From: Breviolum minutum Mf 1.05b.01
Lineage: Eukaryota > Sar > Dinophyceae > Suessiales > Symbiodiniaceae
DNA length: 64,000 bases
Assembly (NCBI GenBank): GCA_000507305.1
Contig: DF240715.1
Coordinates: 40,993 to 104,992 of the forward strand
Reading direction: 5' to 3'
The number at the start of each line of letters is the position of its first letter. The stretch's first letter is position 1. Below, piece after piece: positions 1 through 10,475 of the stretch. A model generated the notes under the pieces. The model saw only the letters and a program-made list of their open reading frames with translations. It did not search any database and was not told the origin of the DNA. Both the position numbers and the translations under genes were made by a program.

Positions 1-535
1 AGGGGTCCCTTACCGATAGGATCCTTAATACTCACCCCTGTTTTTTGTTTCCGAGGATTTGGTAACAAAATTCCAAGACCTACTCTCCGGTTGACATGAG
101 CCGGTAAACCTAGACGAAGAAAGTGTTCTGCAAAGGCTTGCGCCGCCACGTTCTCTTTTGTGAGTATCGTGATTTTCAGGGTAGGATCAACAGTGATCAG
201 CCCTGCTACGGTGGCAGCAGCAGCTCCCTTCAGGCTGTTGGAGGTCGAATGTGGGTGACGGTCTGGCTAGCTTCATCGAATTGATGGCTGTGAACAGGAA
301 CGCCTGTATGTGCTCCGAGATAATGGTGGGGCCGGCTCGGCCTGTTGCAAAGCGTTCCTGTGCTGGGTTTCTTGCCAGCAGCAAATGTTGATGCCACCAG
401 AATTTCAACAATGACGCATCAGCGGTGTCTGTCCCTCAAAGACTCCACTAATTGGACAGCCAGCTTTGCCCTTTGCCGAAGTGAAAGCACCACAAACGAG
501 ATCGTGGCAAGAAGGTGACCATCCCTGTTGCGCAC
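1..535 (-). pseudogene. Frame-broken fragment, possibly superfamily 1 helicase-like
   Basis: Three protein-like stretches follow one another on the minus strand, each in a different frame. The first (535 to about 435) begins after a CTTACAAG acceptor and reads VRNRDGHLLATISFVVLSLR. The second (about 430-262) contains LLKFWWHQHLLLARNPAQE and FLFTAINSMKLA. The third (about 250-1) contains KGAAAATVAGLITVDPTLK, ENVAAQAFAEHFLRLG and RVGLGILLPNPRKQK, and runs off the window. A glycine/alanine-rich stretch followed by a hydrophobic strand and a QAFAEHFLRLG-type helix resembles the region after Walker A in DNA2/NAM7-like helicases, but no intact GxxGxGK(S/T) loop is visible. The gaps between blocks are too short for ordinary introns, so frameshifts are the simpler reading. 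Helicase identity is a guess; coding origin is likely. Confidence 0.45.
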
Positions 536-782
536 CTTGTAAGGTTGACTACACTTGGAGTTTAGACTCCAGCACGTACAAAAGTACCACTAAACTACCC
601 AAATATTGGTACATATACAATCGTCCCATTAATCATGGGAACCTAAAGGGGGCAACCAATGGTTAATAAGCCCTTTTCAAAGCATAATAAGGCCTTATTT
701 CTGGGGGGTACGTTAGGCAAGGTAGGTTGACCAGCCGTGAATTATAAGTTTTATGTTGTCATTGCTTTGAACACACGTCAAC

Positions 783-869
783 CCCCCGACATGTCAAACC
801 GGTGTCTGACGCCTTCTTCAAGGTGTTCTTCTCTAAGCCCAGATTCCACAAGAAGGACACCGGCGGCGT
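783..869 (-). CDS. Internal exon, unrecognised protein
   Basis: The minus frame reads AAGVLLVESGLREEHLEEG then VRHRFDMSGG. It starts after a GTTGCAG acceptor and ends at a GG|GTTGAC donor. The charge pattern and clean splice borders support a real exon. No family was recognised. Confidence 0.6.
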
Positions 870-875
870 CTGCAA

Positions 876-1770
876 CAGTGTTCACCAATAAAAAGATCGA
901 TCCCAAAAAAAAATCCATGGAACTGTTGAACTCTCAGATGCTCCATGTATGCTATACTTATATACCTACATTTGCAATAAATTGAAGCCAAATGCAGGCA
1001 AATATACAATCGTCCCATGGATATCGAATATTGAAATTCTGTGGGATCAATGTTGGTAAATATACAATCGTCACATGGATTGTATGGGGATATGAGACGT
1101 GATATGAATTCTATGGTTTGGATTTGCCTGGAAATCAACCAAATTTAGCATACAATTGAACTCTCTGATTCCTCCAAAATGGGTGATTTAATGATCCCTG
1201 TTCAAAAAATTGCGCCAGTTGGATGCCTGGAAAAAGTGCCTTTCAAACATATTTTCCCAAATGGTGGTGAAAAACTGGTGATGAATCCAATGGTACAATC
1301 CGAAAAAAAAAACCTGAAGAAATCCAAGTAGAATTCTATATGGGATCAATCTAGGCAAATATACCAGTCACATGGATCCGTAATGGGAATGAAATGAAAA
1401 AATGACAATTCACTAACTTGTCCTTTGAAATACCAACAATCTCCACAGTTTGAAGCTTAGTCCATGGTAATGAGACTACCAGCTAGATACAAACAAAAGC
1501 ATTGTGTTTATAGGATTCCAGAATCATAGGTAAATCAAACAAGTTGTGCAATACTCCCAACCCGGCTTCCCCACCACTCGAAGCGAAAAAAAACTTGGTT
1601 GCTTAATACTATTACATTATATAATCATCCTATAATTGCCTATTTACAACCCTTATGTAATTAATCCTTACATGACATGTGTCTGACCATTTTGTTATAC
1701 AAGATATAAATCCTTAACCTGAATTAAGGCCTTTTCACTTTGTGTGTGGGCCCACCCCTTGTCATAGACC
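876..1770. other. Repeat-derived spacer
   Basis: No convincing exon is visible. It holds three degenerate pieces of palindromic family C (the motif gcaaatataccagtcacatgg near 985, 1060 and 1350, each followed by a GGATCC-like turn) and a family K copy around 1205-1345. Confidence 0.5.
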
Positions 1771-1870
1771 CAAAGATACCCGAATTCAGGCCATTTTGGG
1801 GGATTCCCCTTACATTTCACCACCATTCACAGTGACCTCGGCGGTTTGGTCGATACTATTTCCCTGTGAG

Positions 1871-2000
1871 TCATCCTGGTTGGTGCCTGCAGAACTTTTT
1901 TTTCGGTTCGTACGACATGACCACCCCCCGGAGTGTCAACGAACATGCCGCCCAACCAAGGTGGCGATATGTAGTACCATCCCTTACGTGAACCCAATCC
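1871..2000 (-). CDS. Possible exon, unrecognised
   Basis: The minus frame contains YYISPPWLGGMFVDTPGG and ends near a GGGG|GTGGTC donor-like site. The acceptor is unclear and the opposite strand is also open, so this is weak. Confidence 0.3.
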
Positions 2001-2009
2001 CTTTCTCCT

Positions 2010-2690
2010 CACTTGTCACTTGCCTTTAGGACAGAGCGCACACCATCCCACTTCTGATCCTGCAAGGCAATCGGCAATTGGCAAACTGGTTAGCATTTTG
2101 GACGAGCGATAAACACGAGGAAATCTACAAACATTTGGTTAATCTTTATAGCAAATTGGGTAAATATGACATACATGGATGGTATTATGGGAGTAGGAAA
2201 TACACATTTGTGTTGTCCATGTTCAATTACTATGTGAAAAAATATCGGAATGAAAAACCTTACAATACTATCGACGTTTTACAAGAACACTAATCCCAAA
2301 CACCACCAAAATCGTTTACATGGACCATCCGAAAGACAATTCTTTGTTTGGTCTTGGACTTCCTGGGTATACTTCAACTTACTTCACCTCAATTTTTGTT
2401 TCTTTTTGCCATCATCTCGTGTCCTCAAACACCACTCCCGGGGTCGATTGTATGAAACCAACTCAAATTTATATCATTATTATGAAGGGAAGTCCCTCAA
2501 AATTGGCAGCAACATGGTTCTGCATCAAATTTGATTCCTCCACACAAACTAAAGTTACCAAACCCTTGCGCTCCATTGGGACCCTTCTGCAAGTGATTTT
2601 GGAGTGGGTTTTGGGGGCCTAAACACCGAGCCTCACATGTTGTTTGGAGCACTAGGGATTATAGAGAAAATCCTTCAAATTTCCAAGTAG
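2010..2690. other. Repeat-derived spacer
   Basis: Open frames here are not protein-like. Part of a dispersed repeat (core gaagtccctcaaaattgg near 2486) also occurs near 30520, 40135 and 60150. Confidence 0.45.
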
Positions 2691-2740
2691 ACTACTACTA
2701 CTACTACTGCTACTACTACTACTACTACTACTACTACTAA
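2691..2740 (+). repeat. CTA trinucleotide microsatellite
   Basis: A nearly pure run of CTA triplets. A degenerate extension of CTA/TAC-like triplets continues from about 2775 to 2900. Confidence 0.95.
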
Positions 2741-3133
2741 AAGTAATAATCATAATATAATCTATCACTTTTACTACTACTAAGTGTACTTCTACTTCTA
2801 CTTGTACTTCTCCTACTACTGCTACCAATATTACTACCACGTACTACAACTATTATCATCACGACTAGTACTTCCACCAGCAGCACCACCACCACCACCG
2901 CCACCCAACACTGAACCATACATGCGAACGCCTTTGCAAAGTGGTCAGCTTAGGGTTTGCCCAATTTGCAACTTCAGACCCAAGTTAAAGAAGCCTTTCA
3001 CTGTGCACCACAGCTTTGGGTCATCAGCCGTCGAAGGATCCTGCCTGTAGTGCGTTACCAGCCGCGTGAATAGACATTATTGACGGGCAAGCTCCCAAGT
3101 AAACTGCAAATATACAAATGCGAGGCAGATGCT

Positions 3134-3450
3134 CTATGTGGGAAGCCACCTTGTCTGGACCCATTTGGCCGTCTTGTGTGAAACGTCTGGAGCCTCGGAG
3201 TTCGGGCTCGCTTGCGATAGCTTGCAGTCAGACACCTGCAGGCTGCAGGGACTGCAGCGTGTGCGCCAGGACTGGACTGGACCATCATCCGGCCCCTTGG
3301 TCACAGTCAAACCAACCACTACACCAATCTCAGACCGGAAGACAGGGATTGCAGTCTAGGAAGGTGACGACTGGAGACATTGAGCCTGAGGCTGCTGTCC
3401 TCAACATCAACGGCTGGATGATGTCAGCAGTGAAGACCCCCACAATGCTG
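3134..3450 (-). CDS. Coding-like block, strand uncertain
   Basis: On the minus strand one frame reads VGVFTADIIQPLMLRTAASG then MSPVVTFLDCNPCLPV. Another continues VVVGLTVTKGPDDGPVQSW. The plus strand is also open (KVTTGDIEPEAAVLNINGW, followed by GGTAAATATT). Composition is non-repetitive. Neighbouring genes favour minus, but this is unresolved. Confidence 0.35.
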
Positions 3451-3696
3451 GGTAAATATTCCCGTTCCATGGAGCTTTTGGACAAAATTCAGCATCAACT
3501 TTGACTCCCCTCCAAAACCTGGTAATTCAATGACCTCTGATATATAGAATCCCTGAAATAGAAAATGGTAACATGTCACATCAAGTTTGGTTCCCGCTAA
3601 AATGATCAATTTACATTGTGAAAAAAAAGGAGCGATGGCATCGTGACTGTGACCAAATTATCACCCGAAAAATTGATTCCATCCAATAAAAACCCA

Positions 3697-3795
3697 TACC
3701 ATCCATCGATGTATGGTATATTTGCCTACATTTGGTGGACTTTTTGTATGGTAAATGTAGGGACATTTGCCGTTCGTCCCATGGATGGTATGGGA
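3697..3795. mobile_element. Family C palindromic MITE
   Basis: The left arm ccatcgatgtatggtata is mirrored by the right arm ggatggtatggg around a TGGTGGACTTTT loop. Confidence 0.85.
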
Positions 3796-4038
3796 TATTT
3801 GGGGCTCCATTTTGTATGGTCCCCTGGACCACTTCTTCCAGGGAAGCCAACCTTCAGCATTTTCGGGAGTGGCTCTAGCAACTCACGATCCTTCCTGGAG
3901 GCGTTTTGCACATGGGTGCTGCTTGGGTTGTCCTGTGTGGAGGGTAGTAAAAGGTTAGGATCAGTGGGTTAGGTGAAATAACCCGTTTACTAAGCATGTG
4001 TTAACTTCCTGGGACATCCTATTGATATGATTTTCGTT

Positions 4039-4148
4039 TAGTTGGTGGTTGAACCAACCCATCTGAAAAATATGCTCGTCAAATTGGATCATTTCCCCAA
4101 GTCAGGTTCGGGGTGAAAATAAAAAATCTTTGAAACCAACACCAAGTT
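4039..4148 (+). mobile_element. Family A MITE
   Basis: TAGTTGGTGGTTGAACC left arm and TTTGAAACCAACACCAAG right arm, with the family core caaattggatcatttcccc. It sits between two similar 57-bp family F arms (3979-4035 and 4199-4255). Confidence 0.9.
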
Positions 4149-4324
4149 TGTAATAAAAAGGTTATATCCCCAATATATCCCATTTATCAGTTGGTTATGA
4201 TCTGTTTACTTAACCATGCGTTAACTTCCTGGGACATCCAAATGAATGATTTTTGGTTCAAAAAATGCCCCAAAACCCATAAAGGATCCATCCATGGCAC
4301 GAGGCCTTGGGTCTTACCGGGTAT

Positions 4325-4430
4325 GACTGGAGGATTGGGAACAACCCGATCCTTAGGGGATTTACCAACCATCACCATGGTTATTAACCACTTACCTCCA
4401 TCCGTCCTGGGGCCCGATCCTCCAAGTACC
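4325..4430. mobile_element. Family E MITE, degenerate left arm
   Basis: Contains gatccttaggggattta, accatggttattaaccac and the right end GATCCTCCAAGTACC typical of the family. Confidence 0.7.
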
Positions 4431-4529
4431 AGTTTTAAATGGGGTTATAAGTCATGACCCCACAAAACCCCCTAGAAATGGCCTTGTAATCGGGGTTATA
4501 CCCCCACGAAATGAGATGATCCAACCCAG

Positions 4530-4700
4530 GAATAAGTTCAACATAAAGCACCAACCATCGGGTGCGGCTGAGATCACCAACTTCAGCAAAGCAATCAAGT
4601 CATCGTTGCTCTCTGCCGAAGCAACCAAGGGCCTTTTTGCGAAAAAAAATCTGGTCGAGTTTGGAAGCTTCAAACAAGCAGCTGTTGCCAAAAAAACACC
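4530..4700 (-). CDS. Possible exon, unrecognised
   Basis: The minus frame reads ACLKLPNSTRFFFAKRPL then AESNDDLIALLKLVISAAPD, after a pyrimidine-rich tract ending GGCAACAG. The plus strand is also open with a plausible peptide (EITNFSKAIKSSLLSAEA). Minus is preferred only from context. Confidence 0.35.
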
Positions 4701-4839
4701 TTATAAGTGTGTGTGAAAAGATCCGGTGAATATGTTGAGTCAACCTAAGTAGTAAGAGTATGTGGCTAATTTATACTACAACTCACTCAAGAAAATTTAA
4801 CCAACTTTACCAACTATACTAACTTTCACCACTGACCAC

Positions 4840-5005
4840 CTATTTAAATGCAGTGCACTTGAGAAGTATCTCGAAATCTCCCAGTACACCATGAAACCAG
4901 TCAAACATAGCAGCACAGCCATGAAAGTATATCATGTTTTCACTGTCACTGTCTTTTTCCATGCAAAAGATCCAAGAAAACACTACCCCGTGATCTTGAG
5001 GAGTC
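4840..5005 (-). CDS. Probable terminal exon, unrecognised
   Basis: The minus frame reads TPQDHGVVFSWIFCMEKDSD, then MIYFHGCAAMFDWFHGVLG and FEILLKCTAFK, and ends in TAG at 4840-4842. The composition is protein-like. The acceptor is not clear. Confidence 0.5.
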
Positions 5006-5380
5006 TGGGGTTCTTTAGCTACTCATTTAATAGGAACATATATACATCCTCCCTGGCGACCTCGCTCCCCCTGGCTATCACCATTTTTATATGGAAGTTA
5101 CAACTTCACCTGCTGCACTGCACTGCCATTTGTTGAATTCATCACCCTAAGAATCCTGGAAGGAATGTCATCTTAGATTAGGTAAACAGTTGATTGGAAC
5201 AAGTTCCAAACACATATTTCTCCAACATAAGGATTTTTTTTGTGAATCCCATGGGATCGAATGCGTAACAAGTCACCAGAAAAACACATCCAGGGTCGTT
5301 AAAACTACCCTGATTTTGAGGCTTTAGAGGGCGTCAGTAGGGGGCTGTCTGGTGTTTCCATAGGAGGGGTCAGAAATCTT

Positions 5381-5605
5381 AACTGGTTGGTGGTTTCAAC
5401 CCATCTGAAAAATATTAGTCAAAATGGGAATCTTCCCCAAACGTTGGTGAACAATGAAAATGCTTTGAAACCACCACCTAGAAAACGTTTGCATCAATTA
5501 CACCCCCAAAAATGATCACAGCCTGAAAAGGGACCATTTCAAAAGGAAAGGAGTCTTCCAGTCCCGTCATTTTCGAAGGGGCTATTTTAGTTTTCGGGGG
5601 AGTAT
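5381..5605. mobile_element. Family A MITE followed by a family B MITE
   Basis: The A copy spans 5381-5483 (GGTTGGTGGTTTCAACCC to GAAACCACCACCTAG). The B copy spans about 5500-5605, with arms ACACCCCCAAAAATG and GGGGCTATTTTAG inverted around a GAAAGGAG centre. Confidence 0.85.
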
Positions 5606-5882
5606 TCTTAGATCACATCATTTCACTCTATATCTGCCGATCATGCAGAAACATAAAAACTATAAAATGGTTTCCATCCCGAAATGGTCTATTTGCCCAC
5701 ATTTACCCCCAAAACTACCCAAATGTAGATAAATAGACCATACCTTGGACCCCAAAACCATGAAACATGAAGGTTTTCATCCCTAAAATATGGGTTATAA
5801 CGGTTATACCCCCTAAAAATGATGGTTGTGGGTTCCCATGGTACATTGAGCATCTGGGATCAACAAGTGAGTCAACATTGAC

Positions 5883-5996
5883 CTTCCCTGGGCAAGTCAT
5901 CCAGTTGAGATGAGATCTCCCACACTGTCAGAGACGCAGCAGCGCCAGCCAAAAGCACCTGGCTGGCAGTTGCCAATGTCTCTGTGTGCAAATCGC
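5883..5996 (-). CDS. Internal exon beside a nested repeat, unrecognised
   Basis: The minus frame reads DLHTETLATASQVLLAGAAA then SLTVWEISSQLDDLPRE, and ends at GGGAAG|GTCAAT. The central alanine/leucine stretch could be a membrane or amphipathic helix. The acceptor AATGAG lies at the edge of the nested H+D element, so that repeat appears to fill the upstream intron. Confidence 0.65.
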
Positions 5997-5998
5997 CT

Positions 5999-6252
5999 CA
6001 TTTCATGGCCATGCAACCTACCAACCTACCCCCCCCCGACGTACACCCACCAGAAATAAGAGTTTCATAAGGATGTTTCCGAAAATAGTGGGTTTTCCCC
6101 CCAAATCATCCATTTTAATAGGGTTTCCCATTATAAATCATCCATTTTGGGGGAAAATTCCCTATTTTTGGAAACACCCATAAGGCACTTATTTTCAGGG
6201 AAACCACCAATGGTTAAAAAGCCAATGTGAGATTGACCGGCCATGATTTTCT
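5999..6252. mobile_element. Family H MITE interrupted by a family D MITE
   Basis: H arms: TCATGGCCATGCAACC on the left, GATTGACCGGCCATGATT on the right. The D copy occupies 6070-6183 (GGATGTTTCCGAAAATAG to TTTTTGGAAACACCCATA). The nesting shows D moved after H. Confidence 0.85.
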
Positions 6253-6364
6253 TTTATTTCATGGTTCCACATCTATCCGAACAAAGAAATCATGGCACCG
6301 GAAGCGACACAAAAAACCTGTGGTTTCTACAAACACACTTTTCTGTTGTGAAAACATACTTGAG

Positions 6365-6535
6365 TCACGGAACAAAAACATATCCTACTTTCTATGAAAT
6401 ACTGGTTGGTTAATGACGGGATCCTCAGGATGGTTTATGAAAATAATTATCCCCCACATAGCGTGGATATGCGTAGATTTTTGTTCATCCCTTATATACA
6501 CTAAACAACCACGGGCCGTGTTTTTTTTCATTGCT
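6365..6535 (+). mobile_element. Family I MITE
   Basis: Starts GAGTCACGGAACAAAAAC, contains GAAATACTGGTTGGTTAATG and ends TTTTTTTCATTGCTCAC. Other copies are near 18.4, 20.1, 21.7, 58.4 and 58.9 kb. Confidence 0.75.
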
Positions 6536-6555
6536 CACTTGAAAACATCATCTAT

Positions 6556-6682
6556 TGGGATGCAAAAAAAACTCCTAACCCAGGATTCCAGTGGCAAAGG
6601 TGTCGAAACACAAAAAAAGAGAAAGACGGTCAGGTGGTGGTGAGCCAATATCCTGGGAGTTGTGTTTTTTTTTGCATCCCAA
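6556..6682. repeat. Hairpin element with GGGATGCAAAAAAAACTCC arms
   Basis: The left arm TTGGGATGCAAAAAAAACTC is mirrored by GAGTTGTGTTTTTTTTTGC at the right end, with a second matched segment (cccaggatt / aatatcctggg). Confidence 0.8.
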
Positions 6683-6684
6683 TC

Positions 6685-6784
6685 TACCCTCTTGGTAAAC
6701 TAACATAGCAATATCCCCATGTTCAGAAAAAAATACGGCTTCAATCCGGGTCCATTTTCCATTGCTATATTACCGGAGTGTAAG
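6685..6784. mobile_element. Family B MITE, GGTAAAC subtype
   Basis: Left arm TACCCTCTTGGTAAACTAAC, right arm CCATTGCTATATTACCGGAG inverted. The arm carries a GGTAAAC motif usable as a splice donor. Confidence 0.85.
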
Positions 6785-7299
6785 TATACCTTAAACATCC
6801 AAAGTTGTCATGTTTTTTTTTCATTTTGTTCTCTCGTTTTGGGATCCAGTAACAGATTTAGCGTGGCCAAAAATACCAACCCATCCCCTCAGTAACAGGA
6901 AAAAAACATCACCCAAAATCTTGGGGAAATCACCACCTAGGTTACTCTTTGTGCAGTAAAAACGGCCAAACATCTATCAAACATCTCGCCAATATAATAG
7001 GAGGGGTGGTGGTGATTCCCCTAATCCTCCCTAATATTCCTTGAGGTTCCCCAATCTTCCCTAGGAATCCTCACATTTCGCCAGTTACCCCCTTGTCTTG
7101 GACACCCGCCCCTTAAGAACCCTAGAACAATAACCAGTGAAAAACACATCCCCAAGATCAGCTTCCTGAACTCCCACTTCAACTCAAGGCTTCTCCAAAA
7201 AATAAACTTCCGCAACAAGTTGTGGGGGGGGTAAGCTTTCCAAATCCAGTTTATGTAGAGGTTTTTCCAGCAATTCCAAACAAAACTCTCAACACCAGC

Positions 7300-7410
7300 T
7301 TCTTCCATTCGTGACCTGAAATGATCTCCCAAATGGAGGTCACTTAACTTAGCCCCTTTTTAAAAGTGACGTTTTAAACCACCCAAAAAAGGTCACGAAC
7401 CCCGAAGAAC
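7300..7410 (-). mobile_element. Family L repeat
   Basis: CTTCTTCCATTCGTGACC, CCCAAATGGAGGTCACTTA and AAAAAAGGTCACGAACC form the inverted copy of the units at 11468, 17188, 30061 and 59607. The open frame at 7021-7332 abuts it and is not accepted as a gene. Confidence 0.75.
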
Positions 7411-7650
7411 CCGGAAGTTGTGACATTTAACGACTCGGCCTCTTGGAGAAGTCCTTCAAATCACCTTCCCCTTTTTCTCCATGCAGTCGAAACGGTCTGA
7501 AAACATGCATTCCCAGAGAGATGTGGTACATATTTACCGAAATGAAGGTGAGGTTTTTTTGTTATGAAGAACTGTCAGGGGTCGTAGGTGATCCTATGAA
7601 CCTCCAAATGGTCCATTTCTTATACCCAAAACTCTCAATGTATAGTATCT

Positions 7651-7775
7651 GGCCAAATCACCATATTTCACAAACCTAGATTTCCCTGCAATGAGGAGAT
7701 TTCCCTTCCAAAACGCTACATTTTGGGGTGAAAATCGGTTGTGTGAGGTTGCGATGAAATTTGACCAGAGAGTAT
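7651..7775 (+). mobile_element. Family O MITE
   Basis: Begins CTGGCCAAATCACC and ends AAATTTGACCAGAG (inverted), with inner ACATTTTGGGGTGAAAATCG. Related copies at 29716-29845 and 60227-60340. Confidence 0.75.
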
Positions 7776-7977
7776 ATGGATCTACTTCCATTTGGGTAGT
7801 TTTTTGGGTGGTAAATTAGTATATGAACCTTTGTCCCATTTGGGCTATCATGGACGTTTCCATAGGAACCCATAGGAGCACACCGTATGCATCATACATC
7901 GTCCTTTGGCCTCACGAGTCACCAACAAAAATCACTGGAAAAACCTTACCTGCTGAAATTAAAAGAACATCTATATG

Positions 7978-8089
7978 TCTATATGGGTGTTTCCAAAAAT
8001 AGGGGTTCCCCAAAATGGATGATTTATAATGGAAAACCCTATTAAAATGGATGATTTGGGGGTAGCATTATTTTCGGAAACATCCATAT
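7978..8089 (-). mobile_element. Family D MITE
   Basis: TATGGGTGTTTCCAAAAATA at one end and TTTTCGGAAACATCCATATA at the other. A full-length inverted copy of the 8996-9103 element. Confidence 0.9.
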
Positions 8090-8109
8090 AGTCAACTTGA
8101 GTCATACTG

Positions 8110-8210
8110 TTGATGGCTGAAATCCGGCAAACCAGTTGATATGCTAAACATCCCATCATTTACAAGGGTTTTATACATCCCAGGTGGTGCAGAATTTCTT
8201 CCATCAATAG
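8110..8210 (+). mobile_element. Family J MITE
   Basis: TGTTGATGGCTGAAATCCGG is inverted against GAATTTCTTCCATCAATAG, with inner TACATCCCAGGTGGTGC. Copies recur near 18440, 29288, 36766, 58797 and 61137. Confidence 0.8.
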
Positions 8211-8547
8211 TATCTTGTTTTTGTTTTGTTCCAAGTCATCATCAAGTTTTCGTTTGATGTTTTTGCAGTCAAATTGGATCTAGTCAAAACACCATTTACC
8301 TAAAACGTTCCCCTAAGTTTCGAAAGTGAAAATTCACTTTTGATTGAACCCACCATCTTATAGATGTGTTTTTTTGATTAATCATACTTCTTTCTTCATC
8401 ACAACACTGCCACCTTTTTCGGTGACTTGATGTCTGCCTGCTCTAATCATTCACCAGTAGTGACTAGTACACATATGATCCCAAAAAACACCATGAAGGT
8501 GAGATGGTCACACAAATAACTCGAAATTTTGCGACTCCTGGATGCTT

Positions 8548-8650
8548 GGCAAAAAGTTCCAAACATGTTATCCCAAATGGTGGTTTAATGGTGATTTACG
8601 GATGTAGAAATTATATAGTAACATATCACCTTAGACAAATCCAAGTACTG
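8548..8650 (+). mobile_element. Family K MITE
   Basis: GTTCCAAACATGTTATCCC, AAATGGTGGTTTAATGG and CACCTTAGACAAATCCAAG match copies near 1228, 25720, 29460, 37086, 37924, 51107 and 61550. Confidence 0.8.
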
Positions 8651-8748
8651 GAATCATGTTGCACCCTTTCCCCTCTACTTGGGTCATTTGTCGGCCCATT
8701 GGAGGGTCCTTGGGGATTCTTAGGTATAAACAAATCCAAGAAATAAAC

Positions 8749-8893
8749 CTGGTGAGTGGAAAGGCACTTGGGTAGATTGGGTAGCCTCCAATACCTTTGT
8801 GGCAAATTCTTGACGCAATGCTTAAACTTCGGTTTTTTGGCCGCAGGATGACCTATTGCTTGTGTAGTTTCTTGCCAATTTAAAATGCGGTTC
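8749..8893 (-). CDS. Internal exon, unrecognised basic protein
   Basis: Begins after TTTATGTATAG, reads RILNWQETTQAIGHPAAKK then PKFKHCVKNLPQRYWRLPN and LPKCLSTHQ, and ends at CACCAG|GTTTAT, a canonical GT donor. Both splice borders are strong. It lies between K and D elements. Confidence 0.68.
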
Positions 8894-8995
8894 CTATACA
8901 TAAAGGAAGCAGCTAAAATAGACTAAACCAACAATGTGAACCACCAATCAAATATTTTTTTTGGTCTACCAACTTGAAATGGCGTGTCATTGGGA

Positions 8996-9103
8996 TATGG
9001 ATGTTTCCGAAAATAGTGGTACCCCCAAATCATCCATTTTGATGGGGGTTTCCATTATAAACCATCCATTTTGGGATACCCCTATTTTTGGAAACACCCA
9101 TAT
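8996..9103 (+). mobile_element. Family D MITE
   Basis: GGATGTTTCCGAAAATAGTG at the left, ATTTTTGGAAACACCCATAT at the right, and inner CATCCATTTT repeats facing each other. Confidence 0.92.
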
Positions 9104-9815
9104 AAACATAGTAACAAAACATATTGGAATCAAACGCTTCCTAGTCGCTTTTTCCTTAAGATTTCATGATGATTTTGGAGCACGTAAACCCATAAATTAT
9201 TCCATATATTCCCACCAACCCCAAACAAAAATGGCGATTTACCATATATGGTAAGACAAAGTAAAACAGTGACCTTATACAATTAGATCCACTAGCATTT
9301 CTCTGGGTTTCAGTGACACTATGCCTGCTGGAGACAGGCTTTGCGAGCTGCTTCAGCTGGCTCTAACCGCTCTCACGGCTCAACGTTGCACGTTAACGGA
9401 TCACTCAGCCCGATAAATTCAAGCAATTTGCATTTAAAGGAACCTAGATACAGATATGATATATATGTCCTAAGAAAGGGATTTACCCTACACTCCGATA
9501 GGATCATTTCCACAGGCAACATCTGGGTTGCCGGTTGGGCAGGCTACTCTATGCCAATGTTGGGCCCCGAAATACTGAATACCTCCCCGGGCCGGAGATG
9601 ATCCTTATATTATGTAGTTGGTAATTTATCGCCAGTTCTCTCTCAAAAAACGGATCCTTTTTCCCTCTAGCTGTTTTTTTTTAGGTATTATTGAACTTCC
9701 AATAATACATATCTGTAAAAAATATTTTGACCTATTCCCCTATAGTCCACAGGATTCATGCTGTACGGTACATGTACCCACATCTTGTCAAAAAAAAATC
9801 CACCAAATCTAAGTA
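9104..9815. other. Spacer without a convincing exon
   Basis: A plus-strand frame at 9321-9413 (MPAGDRLCELLQLALTAL) is protein-like but short and unsupported by splice sites. The rest is AT-rich and unassigned. Confidence 0.35.
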
Positions 9816-9818
9816 TAC

Positions 9819-9819
<1 letters not shown>

Positions 9820-9881
<62 letters not shown>

Positions 9882-9903
9882 GATGATGATGATGATGTGG
9901 ATG
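9820..9903 (+). repeat. GAT trinucleotide microsatellite
   Basis: A run of GAT triplets with one GGT interruption. It creates artefactual poly-Ile and poly-Met open frames. Confidence 0.97.
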
Positions 9904-9921
9904 TGTATATTCACAATGCCC

Positions 9922-10050
9922 CTAGTCTTCCATTCATACCGAATGTGAGGTCTTTGGACTCCCAAACTCACACCTCCTAGGGTTTTTTTTCGGCTTAAGG
10001 GGCTCAAAACACCTCCAAAAACACCTCGTATGACTGGAGGATTTTGGAAG
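9922..10050. mobile_element. Family M MITE
   Basis: CCCTAGTCTTCCATTC at the left is mirrored by GGAGGATTTTGGAAGAC at the right. Related copies at 17660-17760 and 26467-26580. Confidence 0.7.
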
Positions 10051-10145
10051 ACAGGAAGTTCATAAAAGATTAGTAATATGGGTGATTTTGGATGATTTTT
10101 TGGAACTTCCCCCACTGACCATATTAGAATGTCTTTGGAAGGTAC

Positions 10146-10291
10146 CTGCAAATGTGTGCTTTTTTTGTTTTTTCGGGGGAAGTCGTTTGGAAGTTGGCTG
10201 ATGAAACACCGGACCAATCTCTTGCTGAATGATCTCATCATCCTCATCGCTGACCCCACGTAGTGAGTCAAGCCAAAAGGATCGAGCTACC
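10146..10291 (-). CDS. Internal exon, acidic then basic
   Basis: The minus frame reads ARSFWLDSLRGVSDEDDEII, then QQEIGPVFHQPTSKRLPPKK and QKKHTFAG, and ends at TTTGCAG|GTACC. A possible acceptor is TGGTAG. The lysine-rich tail could be a nuclear localisation signal (inference). Confidence 0.65.
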
Positions 10292-10373
10292 ATCTTTCTT
10301 TGTGCATTTTTTTTTTCCGCATGTCTCTTGGGTCAGGACTGGACTTTAATGGATAACTTGATCGATCTAGTTA

Positions 10374-10475
10374 CTAGTTGGTGGCTGGACCAACCCCATT
10401 TGAAACATATTATATAGTCAAAATGGGTTCATCTTCCCCCAAGTAGGGGAAGAAAATCAAAACCAGATGATATAT
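10374..10475 (+). mobile_element. Family A MITE, degenerate right arm
   Basis: CTAGTTGGTGGCTGGACC and the core TCATCTTCCCCCAAGTAGG are present; the right arm has decayed. Confidence 0.7.

Noticed and set aside
7021..7332. 103-codon minus frame (MEEAGVESFVWNCWKN)
   Set aside because: Its start is family L sequence and there is no splice or composition support beyond openness.
9756..10271. 171-codon minus open frame with a long isoleucine run
   Set aside because: The run is translation of the GAT microsatellite and the frame crosses a family M element; only the 10146-10291 part is coding-like, in a different frame.
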